Source: an uncultured Prevotella sp.
Lineage (GTDB): Bacteria; Bacteroidota; Bacteroidia; Bacteroidales; Bacteroidaceae
NCBI GenBank assembly: GCA_944320255.1
Contig: CALUGU010000004.1
Span: forward strand, 1-64,000
Reading direction: 5' to 3'
Length of the DNA: 64,000 nt
The notes under the pieces are model-generated. The model was not told where the DNA came from. It did not search any database and saw nothing but the letters and a program-made list of their open reading frames with translations. Of the stretch, positions 42,771 through 50,150 are shown one piece after another. Position 1 is the first letter of the stretch; every line of letters begins with the position of its first letter. Both the position numbers and the translations under genes were made by a program.

Positions 42771-42862
42771 AATTCACAATTAATAATTGGGTTGGTGGTG
42801 TCCTCTTATTATTTTCCACCTTCCCACCTTCTCACCTTCTCACCTTCTCACCTTCTCACTTT
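42758..42862. repeat. Two abutting arrays: AATTCAT units and CACCTTCT octamers
   Basis: AATTCATAGTTCATAATTCA overlaps the mnmA start; five to six CACCTTCT/CACCTTCC octamers at about 42816-42860 overlap the fmt stop codon. The array of octamers supplies the last residues of Fmt. Confidence 0.85.
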
Positions 42863-43838
42863 CAAGATGGTATTTCCCGATGTCCCTGAAGCCGTTGAGG
42901 AACGCCTTTGCGTCCATCCTTTTCTTTCCGCTAAGCTGTATTTCGTCTAATTGCAGCCAGCGGTCGCCTGTGGCAACGAGAATGTTCCCTCCGTCCGTTG
43001 TTATCGTCCCGGCGGCCTTTCCGTTGCAAGGCGTTGTGGTTGCCGTGGTCTTAAACACCTTCAGCACGGTAGCCTTGCCGTCAGCCGATGCCATTTCTGT
43101 CCACGCTCCTGGGTACGGCGACAGTCCGCGCACGAAGTTGCGCACCCTCTCCGCAGTCATCGTCCAGTCTATGCGGCAAGTCTCCTTGAATATTTTCGGA
43201 GCGTTATGCAGCTCCGTCCCTACGGAAATCATTTCTTCCTGCGGCAGGGAGTCAACGTGGCCGCCGCCTTCGATAATCTTGTCTATTGTCTTCAGGGCTA
43301 TGCCTGCGCCAAGTTTCATCAGTCCGTCATACACGTCTTCAACGTTGTAATCGTCTTCAATGTCGAACGGTTCCTGCATAATTATGCGGCCGGTGTCGAT
43401 GTCATGGTCGAGGAAGAACGTTGTCACGCCCGTCTGTTTCTCGCCGTTGATCACCGCCCAGTTGATTGGCGCGGCCCCTCGGTATTGCGGCAGCAGGGCG
43501 GCGTGTACGTTGAACGTGCCGAAACGCGGCATCGCCCACACCACTTCAGGCAGCATCCTGAAAGCCACCACCACCTGCAGGTCGGCGTCGTAGGCTTTCA
43601 GCTCTTCGATAAACGCCGGGTCTTTCATCTTTACCGGCTGCAATACGGGCAGGCCGTTGGCCACGGCATACTGTTTCACCGCCGACGGTTGCAGTGTGTC
43701 CTGGTGGCGTCCTACGGGTTTGTCGGGCTGTGTCACGACGGCCACAACGTTGTATCCGCCTTCAACCAAGGCACGCAGCGTCTCCACGGCGAACTCCGGC
43801 GTGCCCATGAATATTATTTTTAAATCGTTTTTGGTCAT
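42840..43838 (-). CDS. fmt: Methionyl-tRNA formyltransferase
   Basis: A 332-residue enzyme formylating initiator Met-tRNA with 10-formyl-THF. The N-terminal domain has IIFMGTPEFAV, the catalytic NVHAALLPQYRGAAPINWAV and FFLDHDIDTG; the C-terminal OB-like domain covers about 205-320. Its last residues, ESEKVRR, and the TGA stop are encoded by the GTGAGAAG octamer array, so the tail is probably not conserved. It lies downstream of glmS and upstream of mnmA, on the same strand. Confidence 0.94.
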   Translation of the reverse strand: MTKNDLKIIFMGTPEFAVETLRALVEGGYNVVAVVTQPDKPVGRHQDTLQPSAVKQYAVANGLPVLQPVKMKDPAFIEELKAYDADLQVVVAFRMLPEVVWAMPRFGTFNVHAALLPQYRGAAPINWAVINGEKQTGVTTFFLDHDIDTGRIIMQEPFDIEDDYNVEDVYDGLMKLGAGIALKTIDKIIEGGGHVDSLPQEEMISVGTELHNAPKIFKETCRIDWTMTAERVRNFVRGLSPYPGAWTEMASADGKATVLKVFKTTATTTPCNGKAAGTITTDGGNILVATGDRWLQLDEIQLSGKKRMDAKAFLNGFRDIGKYHLESEKVRR

Positions 43839-43841
43839 AAG

Positions 43842-43946
43842 TTTGCAAGTAGTTAAAGTAGTTAGAGGTAGTTAAAGTAGTTAGAGGTAGTTAAAGACAA
43901 TACCCATGAAAAGTATTTTTACCTTTTTACTTTTTTACCTTTTTAC
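43842..43946. repeat. AGTTAGAGGT and TTTTTACC arrays
   Basis: AGTAGTTAAAGTAGTTAGAG units (43847-43893) and a TTTTTACC array (about 43917-43946) lie around GACAATACCCATG. The two sides are only partly complementary. Confidence 0.7.
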
Positions 43947-43949
43947 CGT

Positions 43950-45800
43950 TTATTCCACCGTCACCGACTTTGCCAAGTTCCTCGGCTGGTCAACGTTCAA
44001 CCCTTTTTCCACGGCCACGTGATAAGCAATGAGCTGCAAGGGTATTACGGACAGCAGCGGGGCGAGCGTCGCGAGGGTGGGGGGCACGGCTATTGTGGCC
44101 TCGGCAATCTTGCTTACGGCTTCGTCGCCTTCGGTCACAATGGCTATTATGCGGCCGTTGCGCGCCTTCACTTCCTCGATGTTGCTCAGTATCTTTTTGT
44201 ACAGCTGGTGGTGCGTGGCTACGAAAACCACAGGCATGTCCTCGTCAATCAAGGCTATCGGGCCGTGCTTCATTTCGGCTGCCGGGTAGCCTTCGGCGTG
44301 TATGTAGCTTATCTCTTTCAACTTCAGCGCACCTTCGAGGGCTACCGGGTAGTTGAAGCCGCGGCCCATGTACAGGGCGTTTTCAGCGTAGGTCAGCGCA
44401 CGCGCTATCTCCTTTATCTTGCCGTCGTCCTTCAGTACGGCCTTGATTTTCTCCGGTATTTCGCCCAGTTCGGTTATTGTGGTTTCGTATTCTTCCTGTG
44501 TTATTGTGCCCCTTTCGTGCCCTAAGGCGAGGGCGAACAGCGTCAGCACCGTCACCTGGCCGGTGAACGCCTTTGTCGAGGCAACTCCTATCTCCGGGCC
44601 TACGTGGATGTATATGCCCGTGTCCGAGGCCCTTGCTATGCTTGAGCCTACGGCGTTGACGATGCCGAAGCACAGGGCGTTGTTCTCCTTTGCCAACTGG
44701 AACGCCGCCAGCGTGTCGGCTGTCTCGCCGCTTTGCGATATGGCTATCACCACGTCGCCGGGCATTATCACTGGGTTGCGGTAACGGAACTCCGAGGCGT
44801 ATTCCACCTCCACAGGCACTTTCGCCCACTGCTCTATGAGCTGTTTGCCTATCAGTCCGGCGTGCCACGACGTGCCGCAGGCCACGATTATGAACCTCTG
44901 CGCATTGACTAATTCGTCGCGGTGGAGGTTGAGCGTGCTAAGCACAATCCGCTTCTCTCCCGGCAGCAGACGGCCTCTCATACAGTCGGCCATACAGCGC
45001 GGCTGGTCGTATATCTCTTTCAGCATGAAGTGGTCGAAGCCGCCCTTCTCCAGTGATTCGAGGTTTATGTCAACCTCTTTTACGTCGTGGCTTATCTCCT
45101 TGTTGTCGAGGTTCCTTATCTCAATCTTATGTCCCACGCGGAGCAGCGCCACCTCGTTGTCGTTGAGGTAAACCATCTGGTTGGTGTAAGGCACTATCGG
45201 CAGCGCGTCAGAAGCAATGAAGAACTCCTTGTCGCCTTCGCCTACGCCGATGGCGAGCGGGCTGCTCTTCTTGGCGGCCACTATCTTGTCGGGGTGCTCG
45301 TTGTCTATCACGGCTATGGCGTAAGCCCCTATCACGCGGCGCAGCGCCATCACTACGGCGCCTTCGAGGTCTTTGCCGTATTCGTCTTGCATGAACTGGA
45401 TGAGCTGCACGAGCACTTCGGTGTCAGTAGAGCTTTTGAACGTGTAGCCCTTGCCCGCAAGATATTCCTTCAGGCTGGCGTAGTTCTCTATTATGCCGTT
45501 GTGCACGAGGGCGAGCCTGCCGTTTTGCGACACGTGCGGGTGGGCGTTGACAGCCGACGGTTCGCCGTGCGTGGCCCATCGTGTGTGGGCTATCCCTATA
45601 TGCCCTGACGTGTCCCTTTGCGAGGCTAAGGCCTCAAGGTTGCTCACTTTGCCCTTCTCCTTGTATATGTTCATTGCGCCGCCGTCGTTGATGAGGGCCA
45701 CTCCCGCCGAGTCATACCCGCGGTATTCAAGCCGTTTAAGCCCTTCTATCAATATCGGGTAGGCGTCTCTTGAGCCTATGTATCCTACTATTCCGCACAT
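43950..45800 (-). CDS. glmS: Glutamine-fructose-6-phosphate aminotransferase (isomerizing)
   Basis: A 616-residue cytoplasmic enzyme producing glucosamine 6-phosphate, the first step to UDP-GlcNAc for wall and lipid A. The N-terminal glutaminase starts MCGIVGYIGS, with the nucleophilic cysteine at position 2; EYRGYDSAG and HTRWATHGEP follow. Two SIS sugar-isomerase domains occupy about 290-616 (CGTSWHAGLIGK, SQSGETADTLAA, AEGYPAAEMKHGP). Length is standard. A promoter box is at 45821-45828 with a leader of about 15 bases, leaving no room for a glmS ribozyme. Confidence 0.96.
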   Translation of the reverse strand: MCGIVGYIGSRDAYPILIEGLKRLEYRGYDSAGVALINDGGAMNIYKEKGKVSNLEALASQRDTSGHIGIAHTRWATHGEPSAVNAHPHVSQNGRLALVHNGIIENYASLKEYLAGKGYTFKSSTDTEVLVQLIQFMQDEYGKDLEGAVVMALRRVIGAYAIAVIDNEHPDKIVAAKKSSPLAIGVGEGDKEFFIASDALPIVPYTNQMVYLNDNEVALLRVGHKIEIRNLDNKEISHDVKEVDINLESLEKGGFDHFMLKEIYDQPRCMADCMRGRLLPGEKRIVLSTLNLHRDELVNAQRFIIVACGTSWHAGLIGKQLIEQWAKVPVEVEYASEFRYRNPVIMPGDVVIAISQSGETADTLAAFQLAKENNALCFGIVNAVGSSIARASDTGIYIHVGPEIGVASTKAFTGQVTVLTLFALALGHERGTITQEEYETTITELGEIPEKIKAVLKDDGKIKEIARALTYAENALYMGRGFNYPVALEGALKLKEISYIHAEGYPAAEMKHGPIALIDEDMPVVFVATHHQLYKKILSNIEEVKARNGRIIAIVTEGDEAVSKIAEATIAVPPTLATLAPLLSVIPLQLIAYHVAVEKGLNVDQPRNLAKSVTVE

Positions 45801-45820
45801 ATTATGTTATGTATTTTATG

Positions 45821-45828
45821 CAAAGTTA
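45821..45828 (-). promoter_or_regulatory. -7 box TAACTTTG for glmS
   Basis: A minus-strand consensus match 20 bases before the glmS ATG. Confidence 0.65.
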
Positions 45829-46058
45829 GTAATTTCCGATGATATATCGTCCGTTGTCGGCGTTTTTGTTGGGTATGTTTTGCGTAGTCATTGTAAATCA
45901 GCGTGTTAGCGTGCGTTGCCTGCCTGTTTTCTAAAAGGTGGCTTTTCGCCGCTTGAATGACGGCAAAACGGAAGGCGAAAAGCCGTCTCTTGCAATGCGT
46001 TTTGCCGTCTTTTGCAAAATGGCAGGTTTTCTTTGTTCCTTATGTCGGCGGAATAGCT

Positions 46059-46066
46059 TATTTTTG
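46059..46066 (+). promoter_or_regulatory. -7 box TATTTTTG for the GNAT gene
   Basis: It fits TAnnTTTG, 28 bases before the ATG at 46094. Upstream (45888-46020) are GCCGTCTTTTGC-type near-repeats. Confidence 0.55.
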
Positions 46067-46093
46067 CAAACCGGAACAGAATGACATCCGGCA

Positions 46094-46621
46094 ATGAATA
46101 AAAAGAATACACCGATGGATATTGATTGCAGCGATGACTTCCGTCAGGACACGGAAGCCGTTATTGGGAAAGAGAGGTTTAGCGTTGAGGCTGTTGATAA
46201 GAACGGGCGAAGCCAGGCTTTAATAAGCGGACTGCTGAAAGTCTGGGAGGCGTCAGTCCGTGCCAGCCATCATTTCCTGACGGAAGAGGACATCGTGCGC
46301 CTTACCCCGCAGGCCGAAGGGGCGTTGCGTTGTATCGAAACTTTATGGGTCTTGGAGGACAACCAACGTCCGGCGGGCTTCATGGGTGTGCAAGACAGGA
46401 AGATAGAGATGCTCTTTCTGCACCCCGACTATTTCCGAAAAGGGCTGGGCCGGGAACTTGTGCGGCGGGCGTTCGACGAGTTAGGCGTGGAGTACGTAGA
46501 TGTTAATGAGCAAAACCCTGACGCCGCGAAGTTTTACGAGCAAATGGGTTTCAAGGTGTTCAAGCGCAATGAATGCGACAGCGAGGGCAATCCCTTCCCG
46601 ATATTGGAAATGAAACGGTAG
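46094..46621 (+). CDS. GNAT family N-acetyltransferase
   Basis: A 175-residue acetyl-CoA-dependent transferase. The acetyl-CoA loop is FRKGLGRELVRRA (a Q/RxxGxG/A variant) at about 115-127, preceded by IEMLFLHPDY and followed by VDVNEQNPDAAKFYEQMGFK. The N-terminal WEASVRASHHFLTEEDI resembles the YjaB-like subgroup of GNATs. Substrate unknown. An in-frame ATG at 46115 is an alternative start. The gene is alone on its strand and converges with the secreted protein gene at 46728. Confidence 0.85.
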   Translation: MNKKNTPMDIDCSDDFRQDTEAVIGKERFSVEAVDKNGRSQALISGLLKVWEASVRASHHFLTEEDIVRLTPQAEGALRCIETLWVLEDNQRPAGFMGVQDRKIEMLFLHPDYFRKGLGRELVRRAFDELGVEYVDVNEQNPDAAKFYEQMGFKVFKRNECDSEGNPFPILEMKR

Positions 46622-46649
46622 GTGAACGTTGAACCAGGTGAAAAATGAG

Positions 46650-46691
46650 TGTCCGCTAATATCCATTTACCAGAGTAAAAGGATTGCGGAC
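46650..46691. terminator. Imperfect bidirectional hairpin
   Basis: TGTCCGC and GCGGACA form the outer stem, with ATCC/GGAT and TTTAC/GTAAA inside. It lies between convergent genes. Confidence 0.6.
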
Positions 46692-46727
46692 ATTCATATT
46701 ATTATTTGATAGAGAGAGTTTTGTAAT

Positions 46728-47675
46728 TTACGGTATGACTTCCACCCGTTTGTAGACAGGGTTTTTCAGTTTTGATATTGCGATGTCAAACAGCCCGGAG
46801 ATGTATTTGTCATAGCAGGCGTAGTTGTGCTTCTTCAACTCTTTGAGAGCATCGATGCAAAAGTCGCGCTCTTCAGTGCTTAGCAGGTCGCCGTGGTCGT
46901 TGCAGAGTTCGGCTATCTTTGTTGCAATCATCGTCTGCATGGTGGTCTGCGCCGCGAGGTCCGGGCTGACGAACGTAGCACGCAGAGTGCCGAAGCGTTT
47001 AAGGAAATCGAAGTCAGTCTTAATTTCCGTGTCCTTTTCAATATCCGTGCTGATCAGTTTTGACTCGCCGGTCATCTTGTTGTTTACGTAGACAGAGCCG
47101 TCAGGATTTATCGTGATTATCCGTTTACTATACGGCTCGGCTATGGTGCGTGACTTTTGCGGGTCGAGGCTGTAAAACTCGTCTATGTGAACATTGGTGA
47201 GTCCTAAAGACATGTCTTTCCACCATACCAAGGCGTAAGCGTAGCGGCGCAGGCTGTCTTGCTCATCATGCACGAACATCAGGCGGTAGTTCCTGTCCTT
47301 GAACGAACCGTATAGCATCGACCTTTCGAGTTTGTCGCCGTAAGCCACAGTCGCAAGCGTCTCGTCGCTTTGGTTTTCGTTTCGTGTGTAGACGCTGTAC
47401 GCCTTTCCCTTGTCTTTGTCGAAAGCGGTTATTAATTTTGTGAGAGCCTGCATTTTGTCGTGTGGCAGACTGTAGTCGTATTGCCGCACGAACGACGTGG
47501 TTTTATTGTTCTCTCCGTTGTTGTAATCCTGCGCCGAACTCCCCGTGTTGTATTGTTTCAGGTCGGCGTCGTTTACGAAATTGTCAATGGCTTTTTTCAG
47601 GTTCTCTTGGGCGTTGGCCGCCGCAGGGATGGCCGCGCACATAATGGCGATGGCCAAAATCTTCATGGTCTTCAT
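46728..47675 (-). CDS. Secreted protein of unknown function in a sigma-factor operon
   Basis: A 315-residue protein with a signal peptide (MKTMKILAIAIMCAAIPAAANAQ written here only in part: ILAIAIMCAAIPAAANAQ). No family is recognised. The mature part begins with NLKKAIDNFVND, which resembles the short DUF4252-like lipoprotein/secreted proteins often encoded with ECF sigma factors in Bacteroidetes, but the similarity is too weak to name. The C-terminal 70 residues are helical and carry a cysteine pair (FCIDALKELKKHNYACYD). It is the third gene of an operon with the sigma factor and the membrane protein, so it may be their target or sensor. Confidence 0.6.
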   Translation of the reverse strand: MKTMKILAIAIMCAAIPAAANAQENLKKAIDNFVNDADLKQYNTGSSAQDYNNGENNKTTSFVRQYDYSLPHDKMQALTKLITAFDKDKGKAYSVYTRNENQSDETLATVAYGDKLERSMLYGSFKDRNYRLMFVHDEQDSLRRYAYALVWWKDMSLGLTNVHIDEFYSLDPQKSRTIAEPYSKRIITINPDGSVYVNNKMTGESKLISTDIEKDTEIKTDFDFLKRFGTLRATFVSPDLAAQTTMQTMIATKIAELCNDHGDLLSTEERDFCIDALKELKKHNYACYDKYISGLFDIAISKLKNPVYKRVEVIP

Positions 47676-47687
47676 ATCCGTATGTTT

Positions 47688-48458
47688 TTATTGGTAATCG
47701 TCTTCGTCTTCATAATTCTCAAGGGCGATGGTGTAGATGTCAATGCCGGCGTCCATCCGGCGGTACAACTCTTCCATCTTCCTTAGCGAGTCCTCCTGCT
47801 GTTGCAGCATTTCGTCGAGTTGCTTTTCGGCCAGGAGCATTTGCACTTCTATGATGGTGTCCTGCCGTGCGTCGGCGATGTACGTTTTCGGAGGCATGAT
47901 GTTGTAAGTGTTTCGCCGCATGCGGCGTGGCCTTCCTTGTTTCCTTTTCGGTTGGCTTGTAGCCGTAGTGTCGGCGGAGAGAGAGTCTGTTCTTGTCGCT
48001 TCAGCGTGGCTTATTGCCGCAGTCTGCAACGGTGTTGGAGTGGCGGCTTTCGGCATTTCCTTTTCCGGCCAAGCCATAACGAGCAGCAATGCGGCGGCCG
48101 CGGCGGCGGCGATGATGAATAAGGCAAGCTTTCTTGATTTGGCTGATTTGGCTGATGGGGTGGATGAGCCTAATGGGCCCAATGAGCCTGATACGCCTGA
48201 ATGCGGAACAGCTTGTCTGCTCGTCTGCTTGCCCCTTGTCTGCTCGTCTGCTTGTCCCTTGTCTGCTCGTCCCTTGTCTGCTTGTCTGCTGTCAAGCGGC
48301 ATCCCGCTGTCAAACCAGGCGAACATGTGCTTGTAGTCAGCCCATTCGTCAGGCACGTCATTCGTGCGGAAATATTCAGCCAAGTGGTTCTCCTCGTCTA
48401 TTGAGGTATGCCCCGCCATAAAGCGTTCAATCAGTTTTTGTATGTCTTCACTTTTCAT
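47688..48458 (-). CDS. Single-pass membrane protein, probable anti-sigma factor
   Basis: A 256-residue protein. Residues 1-54 (IQKLIERFMAGHTSIDEEN, DVPDEWADYKHMFAWFD) look like the cytoplasmic part of anti-sigma-like proteins in Bacteroidetes; residues 111-130 form one membrane helix; the C-terminal part (about 170-256) is charged and coiled-coil-like (EVQMLLAEKQLDEMLQQQ). It starts 1 base after the sigma gene stop, so translation is coupled. The linker, residues about 56-103, is odd: it is encoded by ACAAGCAG-type and CCAAATCAGC-type repeat units that elsewhere are intergenic. It probably restrains the sigma factor; this is inferred from operon order. Confidence 0.7.
   Translation of the reverse strand: MKSEDIQKLIERFMAGHTSIDEENHLAEYFRTNDVPDEWADYKHMFAWFDSGMPLDSRQADKGRADKGQADEQTRGKQTSRQAVPHSGVSGSLGPLGSSTPSAKSAKSRKLALFIIAAAAAAALLLVMAWPEKEMPKAATPTPLQTAAISHAEATRTDSLSADTTATSQPKRKQGRPRRMRRNTYNIMPPKTYIADARQDTIIEVQMLLAEKQLDEMLQQQEDSLRKMEELYRRMDAGIDIYTIALENYEDEDDYQ
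48136..48297. repeat. Intergenic-type repeat units inside the anti-sigma gene
   Basis: GATTTGGCTGATTTGGCTGA (48136-48155), AATGAGCCTGATACGCC (48181-48197) and TTGTCTGC/TCGTCTGC/TTGTCCC units (48212-48292) recur in the same order as in the spacer at 59813-59931. The array stays in frame on the minus strand. Confidence 0.8.
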
Positions 48459-48459
48459 T

Positions 48460-48957
48460 TCAAATCCTCCTTTCCCTTATTTCAGCAAGTATTTTCGCCC
48501 TCGCCCTTGCCAGCAGCGTTGACACAGACGTTTGCGTGATGCCTAGCGTTGCGGCAATCTCGGCGTAAGTCCTCTTTTCTACCTGGCGTAAGCGTAATAT
48601 TTCGTATTCGGTGGTCGGCAGTTTTGCAAGCCTTTGTCGCAGCCAGGCCATATTCTCTTTGTCTTCAAGCGTGGCTTCGGGGGTAGGCAGTCCCATATCG
48701 GCGTAACCCTTGGCGTCGTTTATTGTCACGGTGCGCTTGCGCCTATGGCAGTCTATAGCCTTGTGCCTGGCTATGCAGACGGCCAGTTTCCCGGCGTGAG
48801 TGGCGTCGCGGAGGTCGCCGCGCAGAGTCCAAAGCCGTAGCATCGTTTCCTGCGCGATGTCCTCAGCTTCGTCTTCGCTTGCCGACAGTGAGCGTGCCGT
48901 TTCCTTGGCTTTCAACCAAGTGCGTCGTGCCATATTTTCAAACTCTGCCTGTTCCAT
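48460..48957 (-). CDS. ECF-type RNA polymerase sigma factor
   Basis: A 165-residue sigma-70 family protein. Region 2 is seen in SEDEAEDIAQETMLRLWTLR and region 4 in LPTTEYEILRLRQVEKRTYA followed by the helix-turn-helix ITQTSVSTLLARARAKI. It directs RNA polymerase to a specific regulon, possibly including its own operon. The next gene overlaps functionally (1-base gap) and is a membrane protein likely to hold it inactive. Target promoters cannot be read from this window. Confidence 0.9.
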   Translation of the reverse strand: MEQAEFENMARRTWLKAKETARSLSASEDEAEDIAQETMLRLWTLRGDLRDATHAGKLAVCIARHKAIDCHRRKRTVTINDAKGYADMGLPTPEATLEDKENMAWLRQRLAKLPTTEYEILRLRQVEKRTYAEIAATLGITQTSVSTLLARARAKILAEIRERRI

Positions 48958-49059
48958 AATTGCTTTCTGACTAATTAACGCACAAATGGTTGAAAACCAA
49001 ACAATCTTTAAACTATTTTAAGAAAAATGCCTCGGCTTTGTTTTATTCCGATTTTAGAG

Positions 49060-49067
49060 TAATTTTG
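49060..49067 (+). promoter_or_regulatory. -7 box TAATTTTG for the gtrA-like gene
   Basis: A consensus match 23 bases before the ATG at 49090. Confidence 0.6.
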
Positions 49068-49089
49068 CGCAGATAAATAGAAAAAGGAT

Positions 49090-49467
49090 ATGATTTTAAA
49101 CCGTGAGACGTTTTTCGAGCTTGTGCGGTTCGGTGTTGTAGGCGTGGTAGCCACCGCCCTGCATTATGGGATTTATTGGCTGCTCCACGACTTGATGAAC
49201 GTCAACGTGGCTTATACTTTAGGGTATTTTATCAGTTTCGTGGTAAACTATGTACTTTCGGCGCGTTTCACTTTTCGCAAGAAAAAATCAGTGAAAAACG
49301 GGATAGGCTTCGGCGGTGCACACTTGTTCAACTACCTGTTGCAAATCGGCTTGTTAAACCTGTTCATCTTCCTCGGCGTCAGCAAGGCGTTGGCTCCCGT
49401 GCCTGTGTATTGCATCGCAATTCCGACGAATTTCCTTATCGTAAGGTTTGTGTTCAGAAAACTGTGA
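49090..49467 (+). CDS. GtrA family membrane protein
   Basis: A 125-residue protein with four membrane helices and the GtrA hallmarks FVRFGVVGVVATALHYGIYW-type start (here LVRFGVVGVVATALHYG) and FISFVVNYVLSARFTF. GtrA-like proteins are thought to flip or help transfer polyprenyl-linked sugars across the inner membrane. It is a lone gene, with a polysaccharide kinase/RfbA cluster some 700 bases away on the other strand. The stop is followed at once by an AATTAAG repeat. Confidence 0.9.
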   Translation: MILNRETFFELVRFGVVGVVATALHYGIYWLLHDLMNVNVAYTLGYFISFVVNYVLSARFTFRKKKSVKNGIGFGGAHLFNYLLQIGLLNLFIFLGVSKALAPVPVYCIAIPTNFLIVRFVFRKL

Positions 49468-49627
49468 AAATTAAGAGTTAAGAGTGAAGAATTAAGAAAA
49501 TATGCTTTGTTGCTGAATTTATATTAACGTGGCATATTTTCTTAATTCTTAATTCTTAATTCTTAATTCTTAATTCTTAACTCTTAACTCTTAATTCTTA
49601 ACTCTTAATTCTTAATTCTTCACTTTC
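49468..49627. repeat. AATTAAG-family inverted repeat, longest copy
   Basis: The left arm starts 3 bases after the stop of the GtrA gene; the right arm has about 12 units of CTTAATT/CTTAACT up to 49620, then merges with the 3' end of the HAD gene. Core AAAATATGCTTTG to GGCATATTTTC. Confidence 0.88.
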
Positions 49628-49628
49628 T

Positions 49629-50060
49629 TCATCTTTGCCACCAGCGTTTCTTCTTAGGCTCTTCCTGGTAATGGTTGGCTCCGATGCGTTCCATCATAAT
49701 GTCGTAATACGTTTTGTGTTCGCTTATCATGCGGTAGATGGTGCCCCAGTCAGGCAGTCCGCCGATGTTGCGGTCGTCGATGAACATGTCAACCTTCAAC
49801 TTGCGTGAGAAGAAGTTGTTGCTTTCCTTCCCGTTTTCTTCAGGGTAGTCACGGTTGACGGCGTAAAACTCGACTCCGCGCTCGCGGCACCAGTTCACGG
49901 CTTCGTCCAAGAGCTTGCCCTCACGCACAGACCACAGTATGAGTTTGTGGCGATCCTTTATCAACATCTTCAGGGTTTCGGTGGCGAAAGGCAGTTCTTC
50001 GCCTATTTCGGGATAGCGGTGCTCCACTATTGTCCCGTCAAAATCTACTGCTATTGTCAT
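49629..50060 (-). CDS. Small HAD-superfamily hydrolase
   Basis: A 143-residue phosphatase-like protein. The HAD nucleophile motif is at the N-terminus (AVDFDGTIVEH), followed by WSVREGKLLDEAV (motif II) and the acidic motif IV in MFIDDRNIGG. It resembles the compact BT0820-like HAD hydrolases of Bacteroidetes. Substrate unknown. It follows the Wzc-type gene on the same strand but is separated by a strong hairpin, so it may be transcribed separately or at a lower level. Confidence 0.85.
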   Translation of the reverse strand: MTIAVDFDGTIVEHRYPEIGEELPFATETLKMLIKDRHKLILWSVREGKLLDEAVNWCRERGVEFYAVNRDYPEENGKESNNFFSRKLKVDMFIDDRNIGGLPDWGTIYRMISEHKTYYDIMMERIGANHYQEEPKKKRWWQR

Positions 50061-50096
50061 TGTCTATTTTGTTGTTTTGTCAACGTTATGGTATGA

Positions 50097-50142
50097 AACA
50101 AGCTGGCAAGGGCACGCCGGTGCCGCTGCTTGCCAGCTTGTT
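50097..50142 (-). terminator. Strong hairpin after the tyrosine kinase gene
   Basis: AACAAGCTGGCAAG (50097-50110) pairs perfectly with 50129-50142, with an inner GGCAC/GTGCC stem. On the minus strand it follows the kinase stop by 8 bases but ends only in a short T-run. Confidence 0.65.
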
Positions 50143-50150
50143 GATGGATG

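Noticed and set aside
45801..45835. glmS ribozyme before glmS
   Set aside because: The leader between the -7 box and the start codon is only about 15 bases, too short for the ribozyme.
49468..49627. Tandem short units resembling a CRISPR-like or satellite array
   Set aside because: The units are 7 bp, degenerate and without spacers, and the left and right halves are complementary to each other; there are no cas genes.
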